A stretch of DNA of 64,000 bases from Paracentrotus lividus (lineage: Eukaryota > Echinodermata > Echinoidea > Camarodonta > Echinidae), in assembly GCA_940671915.1 (NCBI GenBank), contig CALNVZ010002065.1:59656-123655 (forward strand), read 5' to 3'. A model generated the notes under the pieces. That model saw only the letters and a list, made by a program, of their open reading frames with translations. It had not been told where the DNA came from and ran no database searches. Positions 22,480 to 34,635 of the stretch are shown piece by piece. The stretch's first letter is position 1. The number at the start of each line of letters is the position of its first letter. A program made the translations under genes and the position numbers.

Positions 22480-23505
22480 TAAAAATATCACTGAAACATG
22501 TAGTCTCATATCGGGTTTACGAATGTATATATGGGGTGTTTGGGGGTGTTTGCTGTAGTCAAGTAATATACCCATCAAAAAAATGTTTGACAATCAAAGG
22601 GTGAAAAACGGGTCAAAAGTGTTAAAAATAAAGAAGTGAAAATTAAACTAAATGTATAAATAAACGTTGATAGATAAAACATGTCCTATGATTAAAGCAA
22701 GTTTATAAATGGTTGATTATTTTTAGAGTTAGTGGTGGTGTCCCAGTTCTCCTGCGTCCCAGCGCTCCCCTATCATGCTTATATGTTTTTAAAAATATTT
22801 TCGATAAGAAACCTAAAGGGCAGTCATCGAGGCCTTTACTTCCATAATCGCTTTAGCTATAAACCCCTTCTAATCGAAACTTGTGTCACACTATTTTCAT
22901 ATTGCTATAGTAGTCAGGTCCTATTATATAATAAGCTTTTTTTCATTACGAGATATAAGCTCCTAGCAAAAATACATATAATGTGCCCTATATGGTTTCA
23001 GGCCTATGTCGTGTGCGCCAATATAGTACTCGCCTACACCTTGTGCATTATTATACAAGGAAGCGCTTAACGAAATTTTAAGATGTTAATAGTTTATACC
23101 AGGAGCGATCCAGGGGATTGGGCGGCCCCCTAGCAAATAACAAAAAAAAAAAAAATAATAATAATAATAATAATAAGAAAAAAAAAAAAAAAAAGAGGGG
23201 GAATAGTCCAAGGGGAAGAAGAAATCGCAATGATATCGGATTGATCGACTGTATCCTATACCCCTATGGCCGATATGTGATTACTTCTTGACCGTGAAAG
23301 CTGAAGGCCCCCACCCCCCAAAATTTAATACCTACCCCGCCCTACCCTCTCTCTCTCTCTCTTATCACTCAACCAGCGTGAAGTGCAAGAATTTTCATTA
23401 GATTCCGGATCGTCTACTGGAGTGCAGTCTATATACAGCACTATAAACATTTTGGTGCCCATATTAGTGGAACGTAAATACGGAAGGAGGGAGGGGGGGG
23501 GAGTG
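22480..23505. other. non-coding region with A-rich and AAT tracts
   Basis: Contains an A-rich/(AAT)n tract near 23137-23196, a CT repeat near 23348 and a G-rich patch near 23490. A 112-codon frame at 22732-23070 is not convincing. Confidence 0.5.
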
Positions 23506-23509
23506 ACAG

Positions 23510-24772
23510 AATTTTATCAATTTAATGTGTTATAGGATTTTGGGCCCACGAGGATTACTAATTCCTTTGCCCTTATACAGGAATAAAATTTCTGTCATTG
23601 CTGTTTTTTGTTTTCTCTGATGTATATACTGCGCAACTCGCAAGGGCGCGCGGAGTATTTTTTTAAAGTGGATGGGCTGAGCCGCAGTTGGCGGGGGGGG
23701 GGATGAACAGGCTAAAAATCACAAATGTATGGTAATTTTTGTATTTTTATGAACGTTTAGCCTACTGACAAAAGCGGAGAGGGGACTGAAGCCACCTCAG
23801 CCCTCGGCTCAACGGCCCCTGCTAGCCATGTCTATTTTCAACTAATTAAATGAGTAATGCTATTTTTGGCCCTCGAGGGCTACTGTCTGGGCCCTTGTAC
23901 AGGGTAAAATTGCTGTCACTGCTGTTTTGGTTATTTGTGGTGTCTAATACGTACATTGCAAAAGGAATTAGCCATGTCTCTTTTCAACTCATTTAATGTG
24001 TTATGGGATTTGGGGGCCTTAAGGGCTACTGTCTGGGCCCTTGTACAGGATAAAATTGCTGTCATTGCTGTTTTGGTTATCTGTGGTGTCTAATACGTAC
24101 ATTGCGAAATAAATTAGAAATGTCTCTTTTCAACTCATTTAATGAGTTATGGGATTTGTAGTCTAGGCCCATGTACAGGATAAAATTACTGTCATTGTTG
24201 TTTTGGTTATCTCTGGTGTCTAATACTTCCATTGCAAAAGGAATTAGCCATGTCTCTTTTCAACTCATTTAATGTGTTATGGGATTTGGGGCCTTTAGGG
24301 CTACTGCTGGGCCCTTGTACAGGATAAAATTGCTGTCATTGCTGTTTTGGCTATCTCTGGTGTCTAATACTTCCATTGCAAAAGGAATAAGCCATGTCTC
24401 TCTTCAACTCATTTAATGTGTTAGGCCTATATGGGATTTTGGGCCCTTTAGGGCCCTTTAGGGCTACTGTCTGGGCCCTTGTACAGGATAAAATTGCTGT
24501 CATTGCTGTTTTGCTTATCACTGGTGTATAATACTTCCATTGCAAAAGGAATTAGCCATGTCTCTTTTTCAACTAATTTAATGTGTTAGGCCTATGGGAT
24601 TTGGGGCCCTTTAGGGCTACTGTCTGGGCCCTTGTGCAGGATGAAATTGCTATCATTGCTGTTTTGGTTATCTCTGGTGTCTATTACTTCCATTGCAAAA
24701 GAAATTATCCATTTCTCTTTTCAACTCGTTTAAACGTATGGTGGGTGCCCTTTAGGGCTACTGTCTGAGGCC
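23510..24772. repeat. ~150-bp tandem array, host of fold-back copy 2
   Basis: Roughly eight units each contain GGGCTACTGTCTGGGCCC, TTGTACAGGATAAAATTGCT and ATGTCTCTTTTCAACTCATT, spaced about 130-160 bp. The first unit, near 23510, is the most diverged. The array is interrupted at 24773 by the fold-back element and resumes after it at 29355 with GTACAGGATAAAATTGCTGT. Short open frames inside are repeat-derived. Confidence 0.85.
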
Positions 24773-24824
24773 CCCTTACAAAAATATCGTGTGGTACCAC
24801 ACAACGGTACCATACAAAATACCA

Positions 24825-25184
24825 CAGGATTTTCCTATGGTTTTTTTTTTTTGCACAAATACCACACAAAATACCATACAGCAGTATCATACAGCCAAAA
24901 TACCATAGGATTTCCTATGGTTTTTTGGCACAAAATTAATACCACACAAAACCATACAGAAGTACCATACAGCCAAAATACCATAGGATTTCCTATGGTT
25001 TTTTGGCACAAATACCACACAAAATACCATACAGCAGTACGATACAGCCAAAATACCATAGGATTTCCTATGGTTTTTTTGGCACAAATACCAAACAAAA
25101 TACCATACAGAAGTACCATACAGCCAAAATACCATAGGATTTTTCAATGGTTTTTTGGCACAAATACCACACAAAATACCATAC
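24825..25184. repeat. 75-bp tandem array, left arm of fold-back copy 2
   Basis: About five units built from ACCATAGGATTTCCTATGGT, TTTTTTGGCACAAATACCAC and ATACCATACAGCAGTACC. Each unit contains the palindromic AACCATAGG..CCTATGGTT word. The array runs into the assembly gap. Confidence 0.9.
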
Positions 25185-25209
25185 NNNNNNNNNNNNNNNN
25201 NNNNNNNNN
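25185..25209. other. assembly gap (25 N)
   Basis: Twenty-five undetermined bases lie inside the 75-bp array. The true array length is therefore unknown. Confidence 0.99.
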
Positions 25210-26960
25210 TGGTTCTTTGCACAACTACCGCATATCGTATGGTATCCTGCGTATGGCTTTTTGGCACAACAATACCATTCATGTTATGAGTATTTTTTCT
25301 GTATCGCTTTTGGCAACTGCTGGCCTGGGCGCGGGCAACTAATCAATACCATTATGTATGGTATTGCTGCTATTTTTTGGGGGCACAAATACCATATGAT
25401 GGTTTAGTCATTGCTGTATGTTTTTGTGGCACAAATCACCATATGTTCTCTATGGTTTGCTGTATGCTTTTGTTTTCGGCACTCCAAATACCACTATGTA
25501 TGCGATATTGCTTTTTTTTTTTTTTTTTTTGGCACAATGGTATTGCTGTTATAGGTTTTCGGCAAAATACCTCATATGTATGCGTTTCATTTCTGTATTG
25601 CTTTTTGGCCACACAATACCATATGCTTAGTGGATATTGCTGTATGCGGTTTTTGGCACACAATTACCATATGTTGTATTTCTGTATGGCTTTTGCACAA
25701 AAATACGCATATTATGGTTTTGCCTGTATGTTTTTTTTGGCACAAATGACCATCTGTATGGCTAAATTTCTACTTATGGCTTTTTCGGCACACAATACCA
25801 TATGATTGGGTTTTGCGTATGGTTTTTTGGCGCCAACTTATTTCTTTGCCAAAAAGCCTCATACCACGTACGGATCTGATTTTAGAATTATAATTCCAGA
25901 AATACTTCTTATTTCTTTCTATGCTTGGTCATTTTGTCTTGCGCCACGGCCCCAACACCAGTGCGCCACACCACTGCCCCCAAAGTCCAAACGAGGCGCC
26001 GCGGCACCCTCCCACGCCCCCCCCCAAAGGCCACACTGCCCTAGCGCGCGCAACATCGCCACCCCCAGCAACGCCCCACCCCTGCGCCCCAGCACCTGCC
26101 ACACCCAAAAAACCATTACATAGTGCAATTACATCCATACATATCGGGGTACTCTTTTATTGCTTGCCAATCAAAAGCAGCAATTAAAGACCAAGATCAA
26201 ATACCTTCTGACATGTCATACATTTATCTTTTGGGGTCAATTCTTCGTGCCAAATCTATGCCCAAAAAACACTATCTACAGCTACTAATACCATTGTGCC
26301 AAAAAAACAAAAGAAAAAAAGCAGATACTCATACATCTGCTGCACTTAAATTTCTTTGGCCAAAATCATAAAACCATAACTGCTAGTCCGATTCAGTGAC
26401 CCCATAACACCAATATAAGACGCATACTTATTTTGATTCCGAATATTCTGATAACAGGCCACTACAGACCAACTATTTCTTGCACACAAAAACATTTATG
26501 ACTAATGTGAAGTGGCTCTTGCTATCCGTATGCGTTTGCTTTAGCACAATCCAGCCCAATACCATACTGTATCGTATTTCTGTATACGCGTATTATGCGC
26601 TACATCGATATCCATATAGTATGAGGCTCTCGGCATGGTCAATGCATCTTTTCTGGCAACACCAATACCATGATAAGTATGAATAGTTATTTCTGCTATC
26701 GGATTTATGGCAACAAAATACCATAACTGTATTCCTAGAGTAATAATCTGTAAGTCTTTTCATTTGTGATCCAGCACCTATAATACTTACTCTCGACCCC
26801 TAATGTATGAAACATTCTCATGTATTGCTTATTCTGGCACAACATACCATATGTATGTTTTGCTGTATTGGGTTTTTTGGCACAAATACCCATATGGTAT
26901 GTATTGCTGTATGGTTTTCTGGCACAACATACCACATGTATACCACATGTATTGGTATTT
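25210..26960. repeat. degenerate ~41-bp repeats of fold-back copy 2
   Basis: Scattered, heavily mutated units such as TTTTTGGCACAAATACCATA are recognisable at about 25250-25830 and 26530-26950. The scatter of small insertions in these units could be real decay or low-quality consensus next to the assembly gap. Confidence 0.65.
25940..26110. other. C-rich tract inside fold-back copy 2
   Basis: A strand-asymmetric block with CGCCACACCACTGCCCCC-like words, very different from the AT-rich arms. Several short frames are open through it but none looks like a protein. No counterpart is seen in copy 1. Confidence 0.6.
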
Positions 26961-26989
26961 AAAACCATTGTATTGTATTTGTTTTGTAA

Positions 26990-28330
26990 GCGCGAAGCTC
27001 AGCCTAAAAATTTTGCCTTTAATAACATTAATCATTGTATTCACTAGCTGATATCACTACTCTTAAAGAAAATACAATTACGAAGAGCGAGTGAAAATTC
27101 TCATAAATCAACGTTTTACCAGTGTATATCTATATATTGTTTGTAATCTTTCTGAATATGGTCACTTTTATAACGATACGGACCTGAAACCAAAAGCAAT
27201 TAAAGAAATTTAAAATTTATTTCCATCACATTTGGGAAGTGGGCAAATACAAAAATTATTCCAAATTATTTAGAAAAAATAACAAAAAGAAATGTGAAGC
27301 TTTGAAAATCAAGGGACATGTCCCCTGATGCCGCCAAATTTGGAGAGGAATTAATTATACACTAGATCGCGAATAAATAATGCAACCCCAAAGAGACATA
27401 TGATATAGGCTAATATCCAAAATTCACCAATAGAATGACCTACCCCACACATTATGCCTAAGTTACAAATAAAGCGTCTGTAAACAAATAAAAAGAATAA
27501 ATGGAATATAGGGCACTGAAGAAAGATTATTAGTTTAATTATTGTCCTGGTGTTTTTGTTGCAAGCGAAGCGCGAGCCGAAATTTTGCCTTTTTAATGAC
27601 CTGAACTTGGTACATTTTACGCACACTGTGCCTCTTCGTGTATTATGTACATATATTTTTCTTAAGCTTTAAAAATCGAGGTGGACGATCCCCCATGAAA
27701 ACAATAAAATCGATGGGGGGGGGGGGGAACTCGATCGTCCCCAGTCCAACCGGCGAGCCGCGAATACCTACCGTGTGTAGTATTGTCACAGATATTTTTT
27801 TTTCTAAGGGATAGTTTGACCTAGTCGCACTTGATTTAGACGAAATGGAATTAATTAGACCAAATGGTAATTTGACAACTGATTGAAGACACAACATCAA
27901 CAGGGATGAAACCAACGGCATTAGTCAAGTGGATTTATGGCAGTTACTGCTGAAGTTATAGTCGTATGGTATTCCTGTGTACTTCGATACGTACTATGGT
28001 AATTAGCTCATTTGCATACAATGTTTTTGTATGCACAAATCAGTATTTGTGAAGCTTACCTCATTAACTAGTAATTGCCTGCATCATAATATTTTTTCTT
28101 TTAGGGAAATATATTTCCTAAACACAAAGTAACATCAAGAGCGATAGTTTTGACATTTGCATTATTATCAAGAAATATAGAAAATAACTAACTGCGACCC
28201 AAAATATTTTTGCCTAAATAGTGGTATTATATACCAGTGTGTATGGTATCCTTGGGTGTCTAGCGGCGAGTCTTGTGGAAAGCGCGTGTGGCATCTCTGA
28301 ATAACGGCGTGTGGTTTCCCGGTCGCCAAC
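26990..28330. other. non-coding core of fold-back copy 2
   Basis: Reverse complement of much of 12850-13620 and further sequence to about 14150. It carries AAGCGCGAAGCTCAGCC at about 26989 and GCAAGCGAAGCGCGAGCC at 27561, 575 bp apart, mirroring the pair in copy 1. A 12-base poly-G run near 27717 sits at a site where copy 1 has GTCCCCCCATCGA. Confidence 0.65.
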
Positions 28331-28594
28331 GGTATGTCATAATCCTGGTAAGTGTGTGCGGTATTGATGTGTGTGCTAGTGTGGGATAATGCTATTAAGT
28401 ATTTTTGCCTGTATGGTACACCTGCTATCGGTATTTTTTTACTGGTACTTGTGCTAAAAACCATAAGAATTCCTAGGTATTTTGCCAAAAACCATAGAAA
28501 TCCTGTGGTATTTGTGCCAAAAAACCATAGCGAAATCCGGTATGTCAAACATGAATCAGTATTTTGGCTGTTATGGTACTTCTGCATTAGGTAG

Positions 28595-29160
28595 CCATAC
28601 AGAAATACCATACATATGGTATTTGTGCCAAAAAACCATCCAGGAATACCATACATATGGTATTTGTGCCAAAAAACCATACAACAAAACCATACATTTG
28701 GTATTTGTGCCAAAAAACCATACAGCAAAACCATACATATGGTATTTGTGCCAAAAAACCATGCAGCAAAACCATACATATGGTATTTGTGCCAAAAAAC
28801 CATACAGAAATACCATACATAGGTATTTGTGCCAAAAAACCATACAGCAAACCATACATATGGTATTTGTGCCAAAAACCATACAGAAATACCATACATA
28901 TGTATTTGTGCCAAAAAACATACAGAAATACCATAACATATGGTATTTGTGCCAAAAACCATACAGCAATACCATATCATATGGTATTTGTTGCCAGGAA
29001 AACCATACAACAAAACCATACATATGGTATTTGTGCCAAAAAACCATACAGAAATACCATACATATGGTATTTGTGCCAAGAAATCATACAGAAATACCA
29101 TACATATGGTATTTGTGCCAAAAACCATACAGCAATACCATACATATGGTATTTATGCCA
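28595..29160. repeat. ~41-bp tandem array, right arm of fold-back copy 2
   Basis: About fourteen units of CATACATATGGTATTTGTGC plus CAAAAAACCATACAGAAATAC. The terminal 190 bp beyond it matches the left end of copy 1, including two duplicated GGACATTCAGAAATACCAT segments. The 391-codon minus-strand frame here is a repeat artefact. Confidence 0.95.
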
Positions 29161-29354
29161 AATACCACAGCACTGCTGTATGGTATTCTTATGGTACCCT
29201 TTTCCTGTGTGGTATTTCCCTATGGTACTTCTATGGTATTTGATTGTACCATAGAAATACCATAGGAATACCACAGGACATTCAGAAATACCATATGAAT
29301 ACCACAGGACATTCAGAAATACCATAGGAATACCACAGGACATTTTTGTAAGGG

Positions 29355-29841
29355 CCCGTACAGGATAAAATTGCTGTCATTGCCGGTTTTATACTAGGTG
29401 CCCCCTAAGGAATGATATCCACCGATTTTTTTTTTCCATGTCTCTTCTCAACTCATTTAATACATTTTTTATGCCCCTTTTCGGGGCCCCCAAGGCTTCC
29501 TGTACAGGACGTGGCCTGCAGGCAATCCATTTTATTGACCCTTGGCCACGTCCCGACATGATGAGACCATCAAACCTTATGTCTCTTCTCAGCTAATTAA
29601 ATCTCGTGGGCCCCCGGCCTATTATTCTAATAACAAAGCAATGTATCCATAAAGGTGAACATGGGTTTTAAATCATAATCATCAACAAACGTGGAAAAAA
29701 AGGGTGAAATATGAACATGATGTCATGCAAAATCATGACTTGTAATAGCAAATACGTACTGTTCGTCGTCTGCTAGCGCATCATTGTTTGTCCAAACCTC
29801 GATGACGTCATGCATAAATGAATACATTACGAAACAACCCT
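29355..29841. other. remainder of host repeat, then non-coding
   Basis: The ~150-bp host repeat resumes and fades after about 29480; a degenerate unit with ATGTCTCTTCTCAGCTAATT recurs near 29579. No gene. Confidence 0.6.
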
Positions 29842-30478
29842 ATTGTGCCAGAATGGGAGTAAAATCAAAACAACAAAAAGCTAGAAAAAGGCAACTTCAT
29901 CCTGATTAAAAAAGCATAACTTTTTAACGAAAAAATAATTTGGCAAGGGTGTTGTTACACATATTGACTACATTTTGTATGAAAATAAAATGGATCTGTA
30001 GAGTCAGGCATGAGTGAGCACACGTCAAAGACAAAATAATCGCTTTTCAAAAGTATTAGGCCTTTTGAGGTCTGTAAGTGGTAGTTTACTCTTGGATGTG
30101 TACTCATTCGTGCATTACTTGACGAGTCAATCTAATTTTCATGCAAAATGTAGTCATTATGTGTAACAACACCCCTGCCAAGTAATTAAGCGAAAGACAT
30201 TTTCGTTAAAAAGTTATGCTATTTTAATCAGGATGAAGTTGCTTTTTTCTAGCTTTTTGTTGTTTTGATTTTACTCCCATTCTGGCACAATTCAAAAATG
30301 TTCGCAAATAATGCGTCGTGTTCATTCAAGCGTAAAGACATACCATACAACAATGGTACCAAAAGATGCAGGAGGAGTTACTCTTTCAGAATATGTAAAA
30401 TAATTTTGGGTTAATGTATTGGTTATCTTTTTATTGACATTTTTCTAGGTGTAAAGTTTTTTTATTTTTGACTCACTC

Positions 30479-30480
<2 letters not shown>
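29842..30480. mobile_element. truncated copy of the CCGAGTGAGTC fold-back MITE
   Basis: It matches the 9140-9985 element in inverted orientation from TTGTGCCAGAATGGGAG to the terminal ACTCACTCGG. About 200 bp of one arm is missing at the left. The intact right end is followed by a (TA)n tract. Confidence 0.8.
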
Positions 30481-30535
<55 letters not shown>

Positions 30536-30598
30536 TAGGCGAAATGAATTAAACAGATGACTTAAAACGTGTAAAGTTTTTTTATTTTTGACTCACTC

Positions 30599-30655
<57 letters not shown>

Positions 30656-30690
30656 TAGGCGAAATGAATTAAACAGATGAGTTAAAACGT
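30451..30690. repeat. 120-bp exact tandem duplication of MITE end plus (TA)n
   Basis: The segment from GTGTAAAGTTTTTTTATT through the (TA)n tract to GAAATGAATTAAACAGATGA is present twice, at 30451 and 30571, with one visible difference (GACTT versus GAGTT). It is either a very recent duplication or an assembly artefact. Confidence 0.9.
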
Positions 30691-30929
30691 AGCTCTCAAA
30701 TTCCTTTAATTCACAAGCTTTCGGCCGGCATGGCCCTCGTCAGGCTACAAAATAAGACGAAACAAAATTTGACAAAACATGAGTGGTTGACAGGCAAAAT
30801 CTGTTATATCAACAAAATTTAACAGATATTTGTTTTTTGTAATCTGTCACGATTAAATAATAAGGTATATAATATTTAATATATAATATATAATATGTGA
30901 TACAATTCACTGCAAAACACTGTAAAACT

Positions 30930-30975
30930 ATATGGAGAGGGAGAGAGAGGGAGAGAGAAAGAAGAGAGGCGGGGA

Positions 30976-31013
<38 letters not shown>

Positions 31014-31040
31014 AAAGAAAGGGGCAAGAGTGACAATGAG
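30930..31040. repeat. (GA)n-rich purine tract
   Basis: GAGAGA runs on the plus strand, pyrimidine on the minus strand. The open frames on both strands are low-complexity artefacts. Confidence 0.9.
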
Positions 31041-31165
31041 AGGGAAAGATCGAGATACGAGCATGTGTTATGTACAGTAATAGCATATATAATGTCATAC
31101 CCGAAAAGAGAGATAATTACTATTTACCGGTTCACTGCATAGCACGTTATTCAAGGGGCCCGTTT

Positions 31166-31171
<6 letters not shown>

Positions 31172-31235
<64 letters not shown>

Positions 31236-31239
31236 TATA
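31172..31239. repeat. (TA)n microsatellite
   Basis: Ends at the left terminus of a mariner-like element, the third TA tract in this window that borders such an element. Confidence 0.95.
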
Positions 31240-32108
31240 GTCTGTGTGAAATAAAATGGTACAAGTGGAAAACATTTTTTTTTATAGTATGAAGATGAAT
31301 CACAGCCTGCTATTGTTTGGTATTTTCATGAAGCAGGATGATCAGACTTTCACCTGCAATTTTTTTTAATCACATTTGGTGTTTTAAAGGGACGTATAAT
31401 TGATAAAACATGGGGTAATCACCTTATCTCGGATGAAATAATAACATTCCAATCAGAGCCTGAGGCGTGTTGCGTAATCTTCAGCGCCAACCCGTCTGGA
31501 GTTAATCCGGTTAATCCTTCATGGCTAGGCTAACTAACCAGAATCTAACATATGTTTTGTTTTTGAAATGGAACATTATAAGTCCTCTCTTTGAATTTAT
31601 ACGGAGAGACCAGTTGAGAGTCTACTCGCGAATCCGAAGCTACTGACCCTATTTACTGACTGAATTCGGTAAACTTCGTCATGTTCGTGCTGTCCGAATG
31701 TTAATCCCCAGTAGGCCGACCCTTGCGTAAGCCACTGTCGATTGTGTACGAGTCAATGGAGCTCAGGAAAAACGCGCATTCCCCACGATCTCCGACTTTC
31801 AGGGCCCTTTAATTTTTGAAATATGACTAGTTTTCTACAATCAAGAAAAATCAATTTTTCGCACGCCGTCCCATGCCTTTGTGTATAGGTTTCGCATAAT
31901 GGCCACGAAGTGCTCAATTTCGATTTGTTCCTCGTCGCACAAAATTTAGCATATTTTTTGTTTTACGAAAGCAAATTATACAGAACAAAGCGCATCAGCA
32001 GGGAAAATATTTTGGCTTTATTTTGGTACCACAAACGCACATTATTTGAAAATATTTCACACCTAAATATTTTTTTTCCGACTGTACCATTTTTTTTGAC
32101 ACAGACTG
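31240..32108. mobile_element. 869-bp TA-flanked mariner-like non-autonomous element
   Basis: The left end GTCTGTGTGAAATAAAATGG pairs with the right end CCATTTTTTTTGACACAGAC, extended by GTACA inward on both sides. TA is present outside both ends (31238-31239, 32109-32110). The inside has no transposase frame; the longest open frames, about 60 codons, are not convincing. Confidence 0.65.
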
Positions 32109-32451
32109 TATAAGCTCAATTTTACTTGTGATAATAAAAAAAAATGCATCATGCTTAAACAATTTAATCAACACAAAATAATGCATAATAAGCCTACCAT
32201 CTTATAATGATTATAATGGTATGATGATGTTTGAGGCCATAGACACATTAAACAATAAATAAACTGTCCACCGTTACTTAAACTAAGGAAGTAGGCCTAT
32301 ATGTCCATGAGAGACCAAGAATTTTCTTCACTCAAATCCATTTCTTAAATAAAGTACGAAGTAGAAAATAAACAGTTTACTACAAAAGTTTCGCCACTTA
32401 TTTTCATGGAGTGGTAAGACGGTCTGAATGTGTTTACAAATTTGAAATATG

Positions 32452-33501
32452 TTAAATCTTGAGATACTCCTTTACTTCAGGAAGTGTTCGTTCGTTTGTA
32501 CTTTCATTTTGTTTGTTTTCCCCCTTTTGTCCCCCTATTTCTGTTTGTATACCTTTTTGTTCGTCTTCGTTTTTGATATGATCATCGCTGTCGGATGCAC
32601 TTGGGTCTTCTCGCCTTGTTTGAGATCTTGATTTGCAGAACAAATACAGTATCATCGCAATCAACAAAGTTACACTACTTGCTGCTATTGCGACTAAAAT
32701 AGAAATTATGGGGATATGCGTAGAACATGCATTGTCGTTATAATATTTTGTTGGTGCACTTGGTGAATCTGTACTTCGTAAAGTGGTTCCAAAGTGTGGA
32801 TCGACGGTGGATTCCGGCATTATCGAAGATCGACCAGCATTTGGTGTGTCGTCTCTTCTCAAAACAAAGTCATCGCAACGTTTCATATGCTCATTAACTT
32901 CATTTTTTGCACAGCAGTACAGAGACGTCTTCATTGGAATCCAAAATTCATTTAAGATGTGAGTCGCGTTTTGAGAATATGTGTGTTTAACAAAGATTTC
33001 ATGTGTATTCATATTGCGACACAATATCAGACCAGGCGGACTTCCCCCTTTTGCCGCGCATCGTATTCTTTCCCATCCTGTCCTATTTTCCTGCACAAAC
33101 CAGCAGTAAGCTCTTCCAGGTGGAAAATTAACAGTTAATGCAATTCGCTTGGGTTCCTGGCGAGGGGTATCTCTTCCACCAAACCTGCAGATATACGAAC
33201 CACCATCACTCCGTTGAACGTTTTCAATTACAGCCTGTATCAAAGTGTATTTATGAGTCCGTGAATGCGACGCAAAAACCTTGAATCGATTTTGCTGGCT
33301 AGCACTCAGACTATCTAGAATAAGTTGGCCTTCTTTATAGAATGGATCTCCCAAACCATTAGAAAGGTTATAGGGACCGGGTGATTCAGATACATATCGG
33401 AAATTCAAAAGGGCTTCATCTCCTTCAGTAACTATATTTTCTGTGCCAAGGATGCACGGAAACACAGCTTGAAGCATAATTATCACAAAAACTTTTTTCA
33501 T
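32452..33501 (-). CDS. intronless two-Ig-domain type I membrane protein
   Basis: 349 residues from an ATG in a good context (AAAATGAAA); an in-frame ATG at 33612 would add 37 residues upstream of the signal peptide and is less likely. Residues 1-19 are a signal peptide. Ig-like domain 1 spans about 20-125 and ends with the DGGSYIC F-strand motif, but the B-strand cysteine is absent (LLNFRY). Domain 2 spans about 128-210 (C148, C196/C197). A hydrophobic segment at 263-288 precedes a charged, acidic tail of about 61 residues ending EVKEYLKI, with a YLKI (YXX-hydrophobic) motif. N-glycosylation sequons occur at about 45, 139 and 178. The role is probably cell-surface recognition or adhesion; no ligand can be named. 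The single open exon is unusual for this family. Missing 5' or 3' exons cannot be excluded. Confidence 0.75.
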   Translation of the reverse strand: MKKVFVIIMLQAVFPCILGTENIVTEGDEALLNFRYVSESPGPYNLSNGLGDPFYKEGQLILDSLSASQQNRFKVFASHSRTHKYTLIQAVIENVQRSDGGSYICRFGGRDTPRQEPKRIALTVNFPPGRAYCWFVQENRTGWERIRCAAKGGSPPGLILCRNMNTHEIFVKHTYSQNATHILNEFWIPMKTSLYCCAKNEVNEHMKRCDDFVLRRDDTPNAGRSSIMPESTVDPHFGTTLRSTDSPSAPTKYYNDNACSTHIPIISILVAIAASSVTLLIAMILYLFCKSRSQTRREDPSASDSDDHIKNEDEQKGIQTEIGGQKGENKQNESTNERTLPEVKEYLKI

Positions 33502-33711
33502 TTTTGATGAAAGAGAAAGTAACGGCATTGCTTCTAAGGGCGTTCTCCTCTGTATAATTTGTCCTTCTTTTAGAAATACCGAATGGACGTTAAATGGGGG
33601 AGACAATTCCAAACTAGTTGTGTTTATGTTCGTGTGTTTTGTGTAGCTAAGGCCCGTCTAACAAAGAAACTTTTCAACGCACGATCAGCATCTGCATCAA
33701 TATACAATAAC

Positions 33712-33726
33712 AATAATAATTATAAA

Positions 33727-33787
<61 letters not shown>

Positions 33788-33969
33788 TTAATAATAACAA
33801 TAATAACAATAATGATGATAATAATAATAATGCTTGTGATAATAATCGAAGTAATAATAGTAATATCAATAATTATAATAATAAAATAGTAATAGTAATA
33901 ATAATGACAATATTAGTAATAATAATAATATTAATAACAACAACAATAATAATAATAATAATAATAATG

Positions 33970-34010
<41 letters not shown>

Positions 34011-34103
34011 TAAAAAAAATAATGATAACAATAATCATAATAATCATAATAACAACAACAACAACAATAATAATAATAATTGTAATGATAATAATAATGA
34101 TAA
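33712..34103. repeat. long imperfect (AAT)n microsatellite
   Basis: AAT repeats with scattered AAC, GAT and GTA variants. Open frames of poly-Asn, poly-Ile or poly-Tyr across it are artefacts. It abuts the TATAGGTTTTCC element at 34108. Confidence 0.95.
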
Positions 34104-34107
34104 TATA

Positions 34108-34562
34108 GGTTTTCCTGGTCAATTACATTGTTTTGTCAATCAATTCCATATAAGAAGCATTCATTTTCGGAAAAAAAACGCTGATGCATCGAAATGTTGC
34201 CAGTCAAAATCGTATTCAATCATCGAAATTAACGATTGCAGTGATTGATTTCGTATTTGAGCATTCTACTTCACATAATAAGCATATACATTCGGCAATA
34301 GCTATTCAAATTCGTCTTCATCCTGTCGACATTTCATTGCGTATACTGAAATTCGCACAATTTTGAATGCATAAATAATGAAATTAAATGCCTATATCCG
34401 AATTTGAACTTTGCAACCATTACATTGTGTGCCTAAAAACGAATTTGAGAGCATGAACATGACATTGTTTGACTAAAGTCAGTCTGTCACATTAAACACG
34501 GGAATTTGAATACAAATTAAATGAAAACGGATGATAAAGGTATGAAATTGGCCGGGAAAACC
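34108..34562. mobile_element. GGTTTTCC-ended MITE, short copy (455 bp)
   Basis: Ends GGTTTTCCTGGTCAATT and AATTGGCCGGGAAAACC are inverted, with TA on both sides. Its left part matches the right part of the larger copy at 34903-35857 in reverse complement (for example GCATCG..ATGTTGCCAGTCAAAATC against the equivalent at about 35740) and its right part matches that copy's left end. It looks like an internal-deletion derivative inserted in the opposite orientation. Confidence 0.7.
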
Positions 34563-34569
34563 TATAATA

Positions 34570-34635
<66 letters not shown>

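Larger units (their letters stand above)
24773..29354. mobile_element. 4.58-kb fold-back element (copy 2)
   Basis: It starts CCCTTACAAAAATATCG and ends GGACATTTTTGTAAGGG. The dinucleotide CC is found next to both ends (24771-24772, 29355-29356), consistent with the 2-bp TA at copy 1. The arms are minisatellites: 75-bp units then degenerate ~41-bp units at left, clean ~41-bp units at right. The central core (26990-28330) matches copy 1 in reverse complement. A 25-N assembly gap lies in the left arm. No transposase frame is present, so it must be non-autonomous if mobile. Confidence 0.75.

Noticed and set aside
25919..26187. Pro/Ala-rich and Gly-rich frames on both strands
   Set aside because: Product of a C-rich low-complexity tract, open in several frames at once, within a non-coding element.
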